Assembly: GCA_018613035.1 (NCBI GenBank)
Contig: JAGGRA010000005.1
Location: 62,001 to 126,000, forward strand
Direction: 5' to 3'
Length of the DNA stretch: 64,000 nt
DNA from: Pseudomonas sp. ISL-84
Lineage (GTDB): Bacteria; Bacillota; Bacilli; Bacillales; Cytobacillaceae
Shown here: positions 8,670 through 16,279 of the stretch, piece by piece
Layout: each line of letters begins with the position of its first letter
How positions within the stretch are numbered: the first letter of the stretch is position 1
Translations under genes and position numbers: made by a program
Notes under the pieces: generated by a model
The model's database searches: none
Told to the model about the DNA's origin: nothing
What the model saw: the letters and a program-made list of their open reading frames with translations, nothing else

Positions 8670-9530
8670 TCACCAGCTTCTGTTTAGATTACTGCTCTCA
8701 AAAGTGTTTCCGCCTTTAATCGTTCCATTTTGGAAGCCTTTATGAAACCATGATTTCCTTTGTTCAGAAGTTCCATGGGTAAAGCTTTCCGGAACGACAT
8801 GACCCTGTGCTCTTTTTTGGAGGGTGTCATCTCCGACAGCGGTCGCAGCATTCAATGCTTCTTCCAGGTCGCCCTCTTCCAGATAACCCATCCCCTGGGC
8901 ATGGTGTGCCCATACACCGGAATAATAGTCAGCCTGCAATTCAAAACGGACTAAATACTGATTGAATTTTTCTTCGCTCATCCGCTGGCGCAGAGGCATA
9001 ATTTCTTCGGTTGTTCCTAAAAGGGTTTGTACATGGTGGCCCACCTCATGGGCAATTACGTAAGCCATTGCAAAGTCCCCTGGAGCCTGGAATTTTCTTT
9101 GCAGCTCCTCATAAAAACTTAAATCAATATAAAGCTTTTGATCACCCGGGCAATAAAAGGGACCTACAGCCGAGGATGCTGCCCCGCAGGCAGACTGGAC
9201 ACTCCCTGAATACAATACAAGTGTCGGCTCTTCATAAACTAATCCTTGTTCTTCAAAAATTTCTGACCATACTTCTTCTGTATCAGCAAGTACAACAGAG
9301 ACGAACTGTGCAAGCTCTTTTTCCTGCTCTGTCTCTTCATATGGAACCGATGTCCCTGAGTCCATTCCTGCCATATTGCCTAAAAGCTCTCCTGGATTGC
9401 CTCCTAGAAAGGTAAATATTAATAGGATAATGATTCCTCCAAGGCCGCCGCCAACGAGCGTTTTTCCCCCGCCGCCCATGCCTCTTCGGTCTTCTACATT
9501 AGAACTCGCTCTTCTTCCTTTCCATCGCAT
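8670..9530 (-). CDS. ypfJ: YpfJ-family neutral zinc metallopeptidase
   Basis: The 286-aa protein has one membrane segment after a short N-terminal tail (LVGGGLGGIIILLIFTFLGG, about residues 26-45) and an external domain. The zinc motif HEVGHHVQ lies near residue 158 and the third-ligand region ELQADYYSGVWAHH near residue 198, which together define the YpfJ/putative neutral zinc metallopeptidase family (DUF/PF04228). It was originally described as a KPN_02809-like family. The N-terminus RWKGRRASSNVEDRRG with a conserved RR..NVEDRRG motif is typical. Physiological substrate unknown. Confidence 0.88.
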   Translation of the reverse strand: MRWKGRRASSNVEDRRGMGGGGKTLVGGGLGGIIILLIFTFLGGNPGELLGNMAGMDSGTSVPYEETEQEKELAQFVSVVLADTEEVWSEIFEEQGLVYEEPTLVLYSGSVQSACGAASSAVGPFYCPGDQKLYIDLSFYEELQRKFQAPGDFAMAYVIAHEVGHHVQTLLGTTEEIMPLRQRMSEEKFNQYLVRFELQADYYSGVWAHHAQGMGYLEEGDLEEALNAATAVGDDTLQKRAQGHVVPESFTHGTSEQRKSWFHKGFQNGTIKGGNTFESSNLNRSW

Positions 9531-9660
9531 GATTTATCCTCCTAATGAAAGTATCTATTATGATTGATTTCATTAGTGTATACCCGAAATTAAGTGATTT
9601 ATTAACCTGCCAGTAATATTCTTAGGACAAAGCTCCATTTTCACTTTAGAAAATAAAAAT

Positions 9661-9689
9661 AAGGTGCCTGTTCGCTAGACAGACACCTT
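9661..9689 (-). terminator. Terminator of the FAD oxidoreductase gene
   Basis: AAGGTGCCTGT and ACAGACACCTT pair with one mismatch around a 7-nt loop. An A-rich tract to the left gives the U-run for the leftward gene ending at 9696. Confidence 0.75.
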
Positions 9690-9695
9690 TAAAAA

Positions 9696-10817
9696 TTACA
9701 TTTGCTCTATTGCTCCGGCAGGATTATACTGCTCTAAATCAATATCCACTTCTTCCCCCATTGCAAGCTTGGCCAGCTGTGCGCCTAGAAACGGCCCTGC
9801 GGTAAGTCCTGAAGCCCCAAGTCCATTTGCCAGGTAAAGGCCTTTAAAGCCAGGAACTTCGCCTATAACAGGCAGGAAACCAGGCGTATAAGGGCGGAAC
9901 CCTACACGTGCTTCCCCAAATGTTCCATCAGCCAGACCGGGTGCAATAGTCAAAGCTTTATCGAAAATTTCATTTAAACCACCAGCGGTTACCCTTAAGT
10001 CGTATCCCATTTCATCCTCATGTGTAGCACCCACGACCACCCGGCCGCCGTCAAAAGCTAAAATATACTGATTGTTTGGCGGCATGACAACTGGCCATTT
10101 TCCCGTATCCTCACCTTCAAGCTGCAGGTGGACGATTTGGGCTTTTTGCGGCTTTACATCCAAATGTATGCCCAATGGTTTAAAAAGCTCACCAGCCCAC
10201 GCTCCAGCCGCTACAATCACGTGTTCTGCTTCATAATCCTTTTCATTAGCTTTAACCCCAGTGACTGTATTTCCATCGCAAACCAGCTCAGCAGAGCCAT
10301 AAACTAACTCAGCGCCATGTTTTTCAGCTGCTCTTAGGAGCGCCTCCCTTAGTTCGCGCCCATTGACGCGCGCCGCACCGCTAACATGGACCGATGCATA
10401 TTCTTTAGCTAAAGGAGGAAACAGTTCAGAAGTCTGCTCCGGGGAAATCTGTACAATCTCTCCGATTTCGGGTGCATCTTCAAGCCTTTTAACCGCCCTC
10501 TCTTCCATTTTCCCAAGCTTATCAGGGTCTGTATGCAGACTGATCGCACCTACTTGCTGATACCCTGTATCCGTCTCGCCGTCCTCCTCGAGCTCTTTAA
10601 TAAGCGTGTGATAATAGGCCGCCCCACCTTTGGCTAGAGCATACCAGGCCTTATTCCGCCGCTGGGAGAGCCAGGGGCAAATGATCCCAGCAGCTGCATC
10701 AGTTGCCTGCCCAGGGTCTTTACGATCAAAAACGGTAACGGCTTTGCCTGCCCTCGCCAAATGATAGGCAGTCGAAGCTCCAAGAATTCCCGCTCCTATG
10801 ACAATGTACTTTTTCAT
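9696..10817 (-). CDS. FAD-dependent amino-acid oxidoreductase (DadA/GlyOx-like)
   Basis: The 373-aa protein belongs to the DAO superfamily. The N-terminal dinucleotide-binding motif GAGILGASTAYHLARAG (residues 8-24) is followed by the acidic residue of VFDRKD. The C-terminal half has the family block ARVGFRPYTPGFLPVIG and LANGLGASGLTAGPFLG. Such enzymes oxidise D-amino acids, glycine or N-methyl amino acids with FAD in the cytosol. The exact substrate cannot be read from sequence. A single gene; the next upstream gene is separated by a terminator. Confidence 0.85.
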   Translation of the reverse strand: MKKYIVIGAGILGASTAYHLARAGKAVTVFDRKDPGQATDAAAGIICPWLSQRRNKAWYALAKGGAAYYHTLIKELEEDGETDTGYQQVGAISLHTDPDKLGKMEERAVKRLEDAPEIGEIVQISPEQTSELFPPLAKEYASVHVSGAARVNGRELREALLRAAEKHGAELVYGSAELVCDGNTVTGVKANEKDYEAEHVIVAAGAWAGELFKPLGIHLDVKPQKAQIVHLQLEGEDTGKWPVVMPPNNQYILAFDGGRVVVGATHEDEMGYDLRVTAGGLNEIFDKALTIAPGLADGTFGEARVGFRPYTPGFLPVIGEVPGFKGLYLANGLGASGLTAGPFLGAQLAKLAMGEEVDIDLEQYNPAGAIEQM

Positions 10818-10900
10818 ATGTACTCCTTTTTAAAGCTATGATTATGCACTTATTTTACAGGAGTTAAAAGCAAGGTTCAAAATACACTTATACAAATAAA

Positions 10901-10927
10901 GGAGCTCACCACAATGTGATAGGCTCC
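10901..10927 (-). terminator. Terminator of the second M6-like protease gene
   Basis: GGAGC/GCTCC with inner TCAC/GTGA forms an interrupted stem 10 bp past the stop at 10937. The plus-strand aaataaa gives a weak U-run on the leftward transcript. Confidence 0.65.
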
Positions 10928-10936
10928 ATAAATTGT

Positions 10937-13054
10937 TTATTTCTTTTTAGATTGACCTTTTAATTTCACTTCATAAGTGAAATCAACTGGACTTTTATCA
11001 TCGGAAGGCGCTGCATAGGATGTAATCATATAATTCTTTCCGTTTTGGAACAGCTGCCTCAGCTGCAGTGCATTCTCTTCCGTTACATTGAAAGGATCAA
11101 CCGTTAGAACTTTATAGTTGGTTTTCGCACCTTTTTTATTTCCTACTTCTCTTTCATTAATAAAAGTAACTGTGTAGTTTACATACTGGCTCATTAATTC
11201 ATTCATGGATTTGAAAGCGTCTGTGGAACTTCCGTCTTGGGTATAACCGATTTCCGGAATTTCAATATTGTCAATGAACCAGCCGCTGTCATTGTGTCCC
11301 CAGTCTGTTAAATAGCGGAAAGATACTAGTACCTTCTGGCCTGCATATTCAGTTAAATCAAAAGCTTCCTGCTGCCAATCCACATAATGTCCAGTAAAGC
11401 CTGGTACGTTTTCTTTAATTTTTGGATAGCCTTCCTCCACTACATCACTACGAGTGTTTTCGTTGGCAAGGCTTTTCCATGTGTTTCCTCCATCAGTTGA
11501 AACTTGGACTACTCCGAAATCCCATTGCTCTTCGATATCTATAAAGTTATCAAATTTCAATGTGGCAGTTTCAACACTAGAAAGATCTGCTTCAAAAATC
11601 AAAGCATTATCCGCTTCGTCTCCCGCATTGCCCCATAGAACCTGATTTTCTGAATCCTTTGGATCAGCAACCGATTCCCAAGGAGTTGGAAGGAAGTCAA
11701 CACCATCAAAAGAAATAGTTCTAATCTTATCCTGGAAATCTAACTCTTTAAAATCTCCGCCCCAAGCAGGCACGCCTTCTTTTTCATAAGTTACAGCCTT
11801 GTCAAAGTCTACAGTCATGCCACGCTTTGTACCTTCTTGATCCACTTCAAGGTCACGCAGGTCAATGCTATCAAAATTGTAAACTCCATTGCCTGCTCTT
11901 TCATCATCCAAAGTCAGAGCTGTAATAAAGTTCTGATATAACTGAGTGAAATCGAGATTTGACCCATGTGCTTTTAATACCTCATTAACACTATCAATGC
12001 CCTGCGTTTCATTCAATGCTAAATCACGGATAAAGTCCTGGCCGAATTTATCGTTCATATACAAAGTAAATAGATAAACCTGTCCATAATCGGCAATCGT
12101 TTCAGGGCCAGTCTCTGCTGTTCTATGGTCATCCCAGTTTACTAATGAATTTTCCGGATGGTCTAAATAAAAGTTAATAGAACCGGCATCATGGCCATAA
12201 CCTCCAAGATACTCAGAGAATGTGGACATACCTTCGTTAATCCACGTTTCTTCAGCACCATCATTGTCAGCATGAATTAAATGCTGGAGTTCATGAATCG
12301 TTGTTCCAAAGAAAGTGGATTCCAAGCGAGTTTCCCAGCTGTTTGTATCAATAGTAATGATATTTCTATCAATATAGTTTTCTAGTGTCTGCCAGAAGAA
12401 GCCGGCAACAAAGAATGGGTAAGATGGGTCATTATATCCCTCATCTATGATATTGTCCACTAGCATAATCACTTTATCGCTTCCCTCATAGTATCCGTCA
12501 GGAAGACCAACCATTCCCGGTAAAGGAGAATGAGAACCATCAAGGCTATCCGGTGTTCCAAAGAAAGAAGTCGCCTTAGGATAGATATTGCTGTCAAACT
12601 CATCTCTTAGCTTGTCCACCTGCTCCTGTGTCACAACATGTGCAGGGCGATCATCAGGGAAAGAAAGATCATTTGCTACCCATATTTCAACATTTTCTCC
12701 GACACTGCGGAGAGTAAATGTTTTGAAATCTAAGTCCCGATTTAAGAAATACTTAGATCCTCCATCATATGTAAAAGTACTGTCTTCTGAATCAGTTGAA
12801 CTACTATCAGTTTCTTCAAAGTTTATTTGTGCTGATTGTTCCTTAATAGCTTTCTCAGCCTTCTTCAAAAATGACGGATCCTCTGAAAGACTGTTTAGCT
12901 TGCCATCAATATCAACGCGATCCCCATATCTTTCAACATCCCATTTCGGAACTATAGCCGCTTCCACTGTAGAAGGGTTTAATGCCAGTGGCGTTAATAA
13001 AGAAAGCGCAAGAGCTCCCGTTGATAGAACAGATAATAGTTTCTTCTTTTCCAC
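10937..13054 (-). CDS. Secreted M6-like metalloprotease with HELQH motif
   Basis: The 705-aa precursor has a signal peptide (VEKKKLLSVLSTGALALSLLTPLAL). I chose the GTG at 13054 because it follows gaggaga by 8 nt; a longer start lies upstream without such a site. The zinc motif is HELQHLIH near residue 252, with EETWINEGMSTFSEY after it, so the enzyme is a gluzincin-like or M6-like peptidase that differs from the classical InhA HEFGH. A jelly-roll region (EEQWDFGVVQVSTDGG, WGHNDSGWFIDNIEI) is clearly related to the one in the InhA gene at 5707. It is probably exported and active outside the cell. Monocistronic. Confidence 0.85.
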   Translation of the reverse strand: MEKKKLLSVLSTGALALSLLTPLALNPSTVEAAIVPKWDVERYGDRVDIDGKLNSLSEDPSFLKKAEKAIKEQSAQINFEETDSSSTDSEDSTFTYDGGSKYFLNRDLDFKTFTLRSVGENVEIWVANDLSFPDDRPAHVVTQEQVDKLRDEFDSNIYPKATSFFGTPDSLDGSHSPLPGMVGLPDGYYEGSDKVIMLVDNIIDEGYNDPSYPFFVAGFFWQTLENYIDRNIITIDTNSWETRLESTFFGTTIHELQHLIHADNDGAEETWINEGMSTFSEYLGGYGHDAGSINFYLDHPENSLVNWDDHRTAETGPETIADYGQVYLFTLYMNDKFGQDFIRDLALNETQGIDSVNEVLKAHGSNLDFTQLYQNFITALTLDDERAGNGVYNFDSIDLRDLEVDQEGTKRGMTVDFDKAVTYEKEGVPAWGGDFKELDFQDKIRTISFDGVDFLPTPWESVADPKDSENQVLWGNAGDEADNALIFEADLSSVETATLKFDNFIDIEEQWDFGVVQVSTDGGNTWKSLANENTRSDVVEEGYPKIKENVPGFTGHYVDWQQEAFDLTEYAGQKVLVSFRYLTDWGHNDSGWFIDNIEIPEIGYTQDGSSTDAFKSMNELMSQYVNYTVTFINEREVGNKKGAKTNYKVLTVDPFNVTEENALQLRQLFQNGKNYMITSYAAPSDDKSPVDFTYEVKLKGQSKKK

Positions 13055-13225
13055 AAAACGATCTCCTCTCCATTGAATTGTTAGAATTATCATAACATAG
13101 TGAAATTTAACTAATTAACAGCCCTTAGAACCATTTTTCCTAATTTCAGAATAGTAATATATACCTAATTCTAAGGATTCCGAACTTTACTAACGCTACT
13201 TATTGAGTTGAATCTTAAAATAAAA

Positions 13226-13263
13226 AAACTGCATAATGGGCTAAAAAACCCATCATACAGTTT
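13226..13263 (-). terminator. Terminator of the SASP gene
   Basis: An imperfect 15-bp inverted repeat (AAACTG/CAGTTT outside, ATGGG/CCCAT inside) lies 4 bp past the stop of the leftward gene at 13267, with A-rich plus-strand flanks. Confidence 0.75.
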
Positions 13264-13266
13264 CTC

Positions 13267-13458
13267 TTAAAACGGCTTATTTGGCTCATATGTCGGCTGC
13301 TGATTATTTGCCTGGTACTGCTGGCTTTTAGCTGCCGCATCCTGAACGTTTTCTTCCATGGAAAATTCGGTATCCATTCCTTTTTTAAATTGATCTGCCT
13401 GATTTTGAGCAGAAACCACCTGCTGTTCTTCAGTTACTTTATCCGGCTTCTTTGGCAT
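13267..13458 (-). CDS. Gamma-type small acid-soluble spore protein-like (63 aa)
   Basis: A short Gln/Asn/Lys-rich protein containing one block FKKGMDTEFSMEENVQ, which resembles the repeated GQFGTEFASETN block of gamma-type SASPs (SspE). These proteins are stored in the spore core and degraded on germination for amino acids. A single, diverged block is seen rather than the usual two, so the assignment is likely but not certain. The ribosome site aaaggagag lies just before the ATG. Confidence 0.65.
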   Translation of the reverse strand: MPKKPDKVTEEQQVVSAQNQADQFKKGMDTEFSMEENVQDAAAKSQQYQANNQQPTYEPNKPF

Positions 13459-13525
13459 CTATATCTCTCCTTTTTTCGGAAGTATAGATATAGATTTTCC
13501 CAAGCGCTAATCACTATGCATCCTT

Positions 13526-13765
13526 TTAGATTTCTACCTTGGTTCCAACGCCTTCCTGGATTGCTATTTCATAAAAATTCTGCAGCCACAGCGGGGTAAA
13601 AGCATGCGATTCCTGCTGATTTGAAAAGTTTATTTCTTCGTCATTTTCTCTGCCTGCAATCTTCCCGGCTGCCAATTCCCCTAGTTCACCGCGGAGCTTT
13701 GAGAAACTCCATTTTCCTTCGTTGGCAGGAATGATAAAACCCACGCTATCGATCTCATCCGTCAC
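13526..13765 (-). pseudogene. Remnant of an ornithine cyclodeaminase-family gene
   Basis: The open stretch contains INEGKWS-like IIPANEGKWSFSKL, GELGELAAGKIAGREND and EEGVGTKVE-like IQEGVGTKVEI, which match the C-terminal about 80 residues of the ornithine cyclodeaminase/mu-crystallin family. The preceding about 240 residues, including substrate and NAD sites, are missing: a stop lies just upstream in frame and the next gene begins at 13875. The block between EEINF and the end is scrambled, which suggests an old frameshift. It is therefore a decayed fragment, not a working enzyme. Confidence 0.6.
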
Positions 13766-13874
13766 TAATTTAGAGCTTCTTTATTCACCGTATGCTTCCT
13801 AAGGTGAAAGTGCGGGATTGTTTTTGTTATAATCATATTACTTAGTGGAATTTGACATTTATGGAGTGAATACT

Positions 13875-15047
13875 TTGAATTCAAAAAAAGCACTGCCTCT
13901 TTTATTCGCCGTTATGTTTCTCGTTATGGTGGGGTTTGGAATCATTATTCCTGTTATTCCCTTTTATGCTGAAGAATTAGGGGCTTCGCCTACACAATTA
14001 GGCTTGCTGATGGCTGTATATTCCTTAATGCAGCTTCTCTTTGCCCCCATGTGGGGCCGCATATCCGACAGAATAGGCCGAAAGCCAGTCATCATGATTG
14101 GGATCTTCGGACTTGGATTATCTTTTTTCATGATGGCTTTATCTTCTGAGCTCTGGATGCTGTTTGCCGCAAGAATCATCGGAGGCTTCTTATCATCTGC
14201 CAACATGCCGACTGTCATGGCCTATGTAGCAGATATCACTTCCGAAGAGGACCGCGGAAAAGGGATGGGGATTATCGGTGCCGCTGTCGGTTTAGGATTT
14301 ATCTTTGGACCCGCAATTGGCGGCGTCTTTTCCCGGGAAAGTCTGAATATACCTTTTTATCTGGCGGGAGCTTCCTCCTTCATTACATTTTTTCTCGTCA
14401 TGGCCGTCCTAAAAGAATCCCTTTCACCGGAACAGCGGAGCAATCATTCTGCTAAACGGACTGGGTTATTAAAAGCGTTGAACGGATCTGTTAGCATTCT
14501 GTTTATCCTGCAGCTGTTTGTCTCTTTATCCCTGGCAGGCCTTGAAGCAACATTTGCCTATTTTGCTGCTGAAAAAGCAGGTTTGGGTACTGTTGAGCTC
14601 GGCTATATCTTTATGATTATGGGATTCGCAGGGGCCCTTGTACAAGGCGGTTTAGTAGGGAGGATGACGAAAAAATACGGAGAAGGAGCTGTAATCCAAA
14701 TCGGTATTACGATATCTGCCATTGGTTTTGCTCTAATATTGCTGATAGACAGCTTCGCTACAGCAGCGATTTATTTGACTGTATTTGGTGTGGGGAACGG
14801 TTTTATCCGTCCAAGTGTTTCCTCTCTCCTGACAAAGACTTCCCAGACCGGGCATGGCAGTACGACAGGGCTGTTATCATCGTTTGACTCCCTGGGCAGA
14901 ATTATCGGCCCGCCTTTAGGAGGCTGGCTCTTCACCATCAGCATTGGCTTTCCATATATATCAGGCATCCTGCTATCAGCGATTGCATTTGTCTTATACC
15001 GCGTCTATTCCGCTAGAGCAAGCAGCAGCCATACGATCACATCTTAA
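13875..15047 (+). CDS. MFS multidrug/tetracycline-type efflux transporter
   Basis: A 390-aa protein with 12 membrane segments. It carries the MFS motif A between helices 2 and 3 (GRISDRIGRKPVIMIG) and the exporter motif C region (GAAVGLGFIFGPAIGGVF). This is the DHA1 drug:H+ antiporter pattern shared by TetA(L)-like and NorA/Blt/YttB-like pumps. I chose TTG at 13875 because ggagtg precedes it by 6 nt, while the upstream in-frame GTG at 13845 has no ribosome site. It converges with the methyltransferase gene and shares a terminator with it. Substrate unknown. Confidence 0.88.
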   Translation: MNSKKALPLLFAVMFLVMVGFGIIIPVIPFYAEELGASPTQLGLLMAVYSLMQLLFAPMWGRISDRIGRKPVIMIGIFGLGLSFFMMALSSELWMLFAARIIGGFLSSANMPTVMAYVADITSEEDRGKGMGIIGAAVGLGFIFGPAIGGVFSRESLNIPFYLAGASSFITFFLVMAVLKESLSPEQRSNHSAKRTGLLKALNGSVSILFILQLFVSLSLAGLEATFAYFAAEKAGLGTVELGYIFMIMGFAGALVQGGLVGRMTKKYGEGAVIQIGITISAIGFALILLIDSFATAAIYLTVFGVGNGFIRPSVSSLLTKTSQTGHGSTTGLLSSFDSLGRIIGPPLGGWLFTISIGFPYISGILLSAIAFVLYRVYSARASSSHTITS

Positions 15048-15060
15048 TAAATATACAGAA

Positions 15061-15084
15061 GGGAGGCCGCATAGCCTCCCTTTT
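15061..15084. terminator. Bidirectional terminator
   Basis: GGGAGGC and GCCTCCC make a perfect 7-bp stem with a 6-nt loop, followed by TTTT, between convergent genes. Confidence 0.9.
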
Positions 15085-15087
15085 ATT

Positions 15088-15693
15088 CTAGATTTTTTCT
15101 TTTTGCAATATCACCTGGATAACATGGCCAGTACCAGTATGTCCTGTCCCTTCCACTCTCTCCTGCTCGCCGTAAAAGAAATGGAGAACCTTATAGTCCC
15201 GAATCCATTCAAGCAGGTCTGCAGGATCATATACCATATCAACTCTTTTAGGACCGCCTGTTTGATAGCGAAGCTGGTCCTCTGAGTAAACCTCCAGCAT
15301 GACAGTTCCTCCAGGCTTTACTACTGAAATCAGCTTTTCAAATACCGTTTTTTGATCCTTTTTAAAAAAGTGGCCAAAAACCATTATCGATGCATCATAC
15401 TCTTCCGAAGGCACAGGATCATGGATTAAATCCTTCTGTCCTGTTTCTACTCTGACGTTATGGCGCTCCGCCAATTTTTCCGTTTTCTTTAACCCGCTTT
15501 GCGTATAATCCCAGGCTGTTACTTCATGTCCCTGTGTGGCAAGAAAAACAGCATTGCGTCCTTCGCCCTCTGCAAAAGCAACAATTCTCTTTTTATCCCC
15601 AAGCCGGTAAGCTTGTTCTCTAATAAACTCATTTGGCTCTTCACCATACACATATTCCTCAGCTCCAAACTTCTCTTCCCATTGATTTGCCAT
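15088..15693 (-). CDS. Class I SAM-dependent methyltransferase
   Basis: The 201-aa protein has the Rossmann SAM-binding motif IVAFAEGEGRNAVFLA near residue 37 and an acidic end-of-strand residue (VTAWDYTQSGL) that binds the ribose. DASIMVFGHFF (about 103) and VVKPGGTVMLEVYS (about 127) form motifs II and III. It resembles the TehB-like/small-molecule methyltransferases. The substrate cannot be told from sequence. The ribosome site is weak, aggagtg before ATG. Monocistronic. Confidence 0.88.
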   Translation of the reverse strand: MANQWEEKFGAEEYVYGEEPNEFIREQAYRLGDKKRIVAFAEGEGRNAVFLATQGHEVTAWDYTQSGLKKTEKLAERHNVRVETGQKDLIHDPVPSEEYDASIMVFGHFFKKDQKTVFEKLISVVKPGGTVMLEVYSEDQLRYQTGGPKRVDMVYDPADLLEWIRDYKVLHFFYGEQERVEGTGHTGTGHVIQVILQKEKI

Positions 15694-15832
15694 CTAATCA
15701 CTCCTATTTTTTATCTAACCCTATTATAGCCTTACTATTAAATACAATAACCCAATAAGGTATTCTAGAAAGACTTATGGAAATCCTATTGTATAATGGA
15801 AAAAAGTCTTTACTGAAAAAGGGAGGAGTACG

Positions 15833-16162
15833 ATGAAAGAGCTGACATCCATGGAAGAAGTTCAGGGATTCATTCAGAATCACGAACTGAGTATTATTTA
15901 TGTATTAACGGACAGCTGAAGTGTCTGTCATGGTTTGCTTCCTCAGGTCGAGGAAGTATTAAAAGAATATCCACGCATTGAAGCTGGTCTTGTTAATGCG
16001 GGCAGGGTAACGGAAATAGCCGGTTTTCTGATGGCTTTTACAGTGCCTGTAATTGTTTTATACCTGGATGGAAGAGAGGTTTTAAGAGAGGCCCGCTTTG
16101 TTCCGGTAGAGAAGCTTCGGGAAGATTTGCAGCGGATATATGAAGGGGTTTTCGGTGAATAG
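15833..16162 (+). CDS. Thioredoxin-like protein, probable selenoprotein (UxxC)
   Basis: Reading from the ATG at 15833 (strong gggaggag site) gives a 109-residue thioredoxin-fold protein if the in-frame TGA at 15917-15919 (codon 29) is decoded. The sequence around it is VLTDS-U-SVC-HGLLPQVEEVL, so TGA stands at the nucleophilic first position of the CxxC active site (U29-S-V-C32). The cis-Pro region TVPVIVLYLDG follows. Everything before and after the TGA is intact and matches the family. Bacterial Sec insertion needs a hairpin just downstream, and one is present at 15938-15956. I infer a selenocysteine redox protein. The alternative is a recent nonsense mutation (TGC/TGT to TGA). SelA/B/C/D genes are not within this window. 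An ordinary gene call would be truncated to a start inside the protein. Confidence 0.75.
15938..15956 (+). promoter_or_regulatory. Candidate bacterial SECIS hairpin
   Basis: CTTCCTC and GAGGAAG form a perfect 7-bp stem with the 5-nt loop AGGTC. The loop begins 26 nt after the TGA and has G at its second position. Both features fit the published bacterial SECIS model (small apical loop with an early G, 16-37 nt from UGA). Folding was done by eye. Confidence 0.6.
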
Positions 16163-16203
16163 CCAGAAAAAAAGGGACTGCCAATGGCAATCCTTTTTTC
16201 TGG
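16163..16203 (+). terminator. Terminator of the thioredoxin-like gene
   Basis: CCAGAAAAAAAGG pairs with CCTTTTTTCTGG around an inner GCCA/TGGC stem, directly after the stop codon. Confidence 0.9.
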
Positions 16204-16279
16204 TTATAGTCAATATAAATGGATATCATCTTTTTACTAATCCATAGACAGCTCATGTTCTATTTATTCTGTTAAGGTA

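Noticed and set aside
15935-16162. A shorter thioredoxin-like ORF starting at 15935
   Set aside because: Its start falls inside the thioredoxin fold and omits the active site; reading from 15833 through the TGA gives the whole domain.
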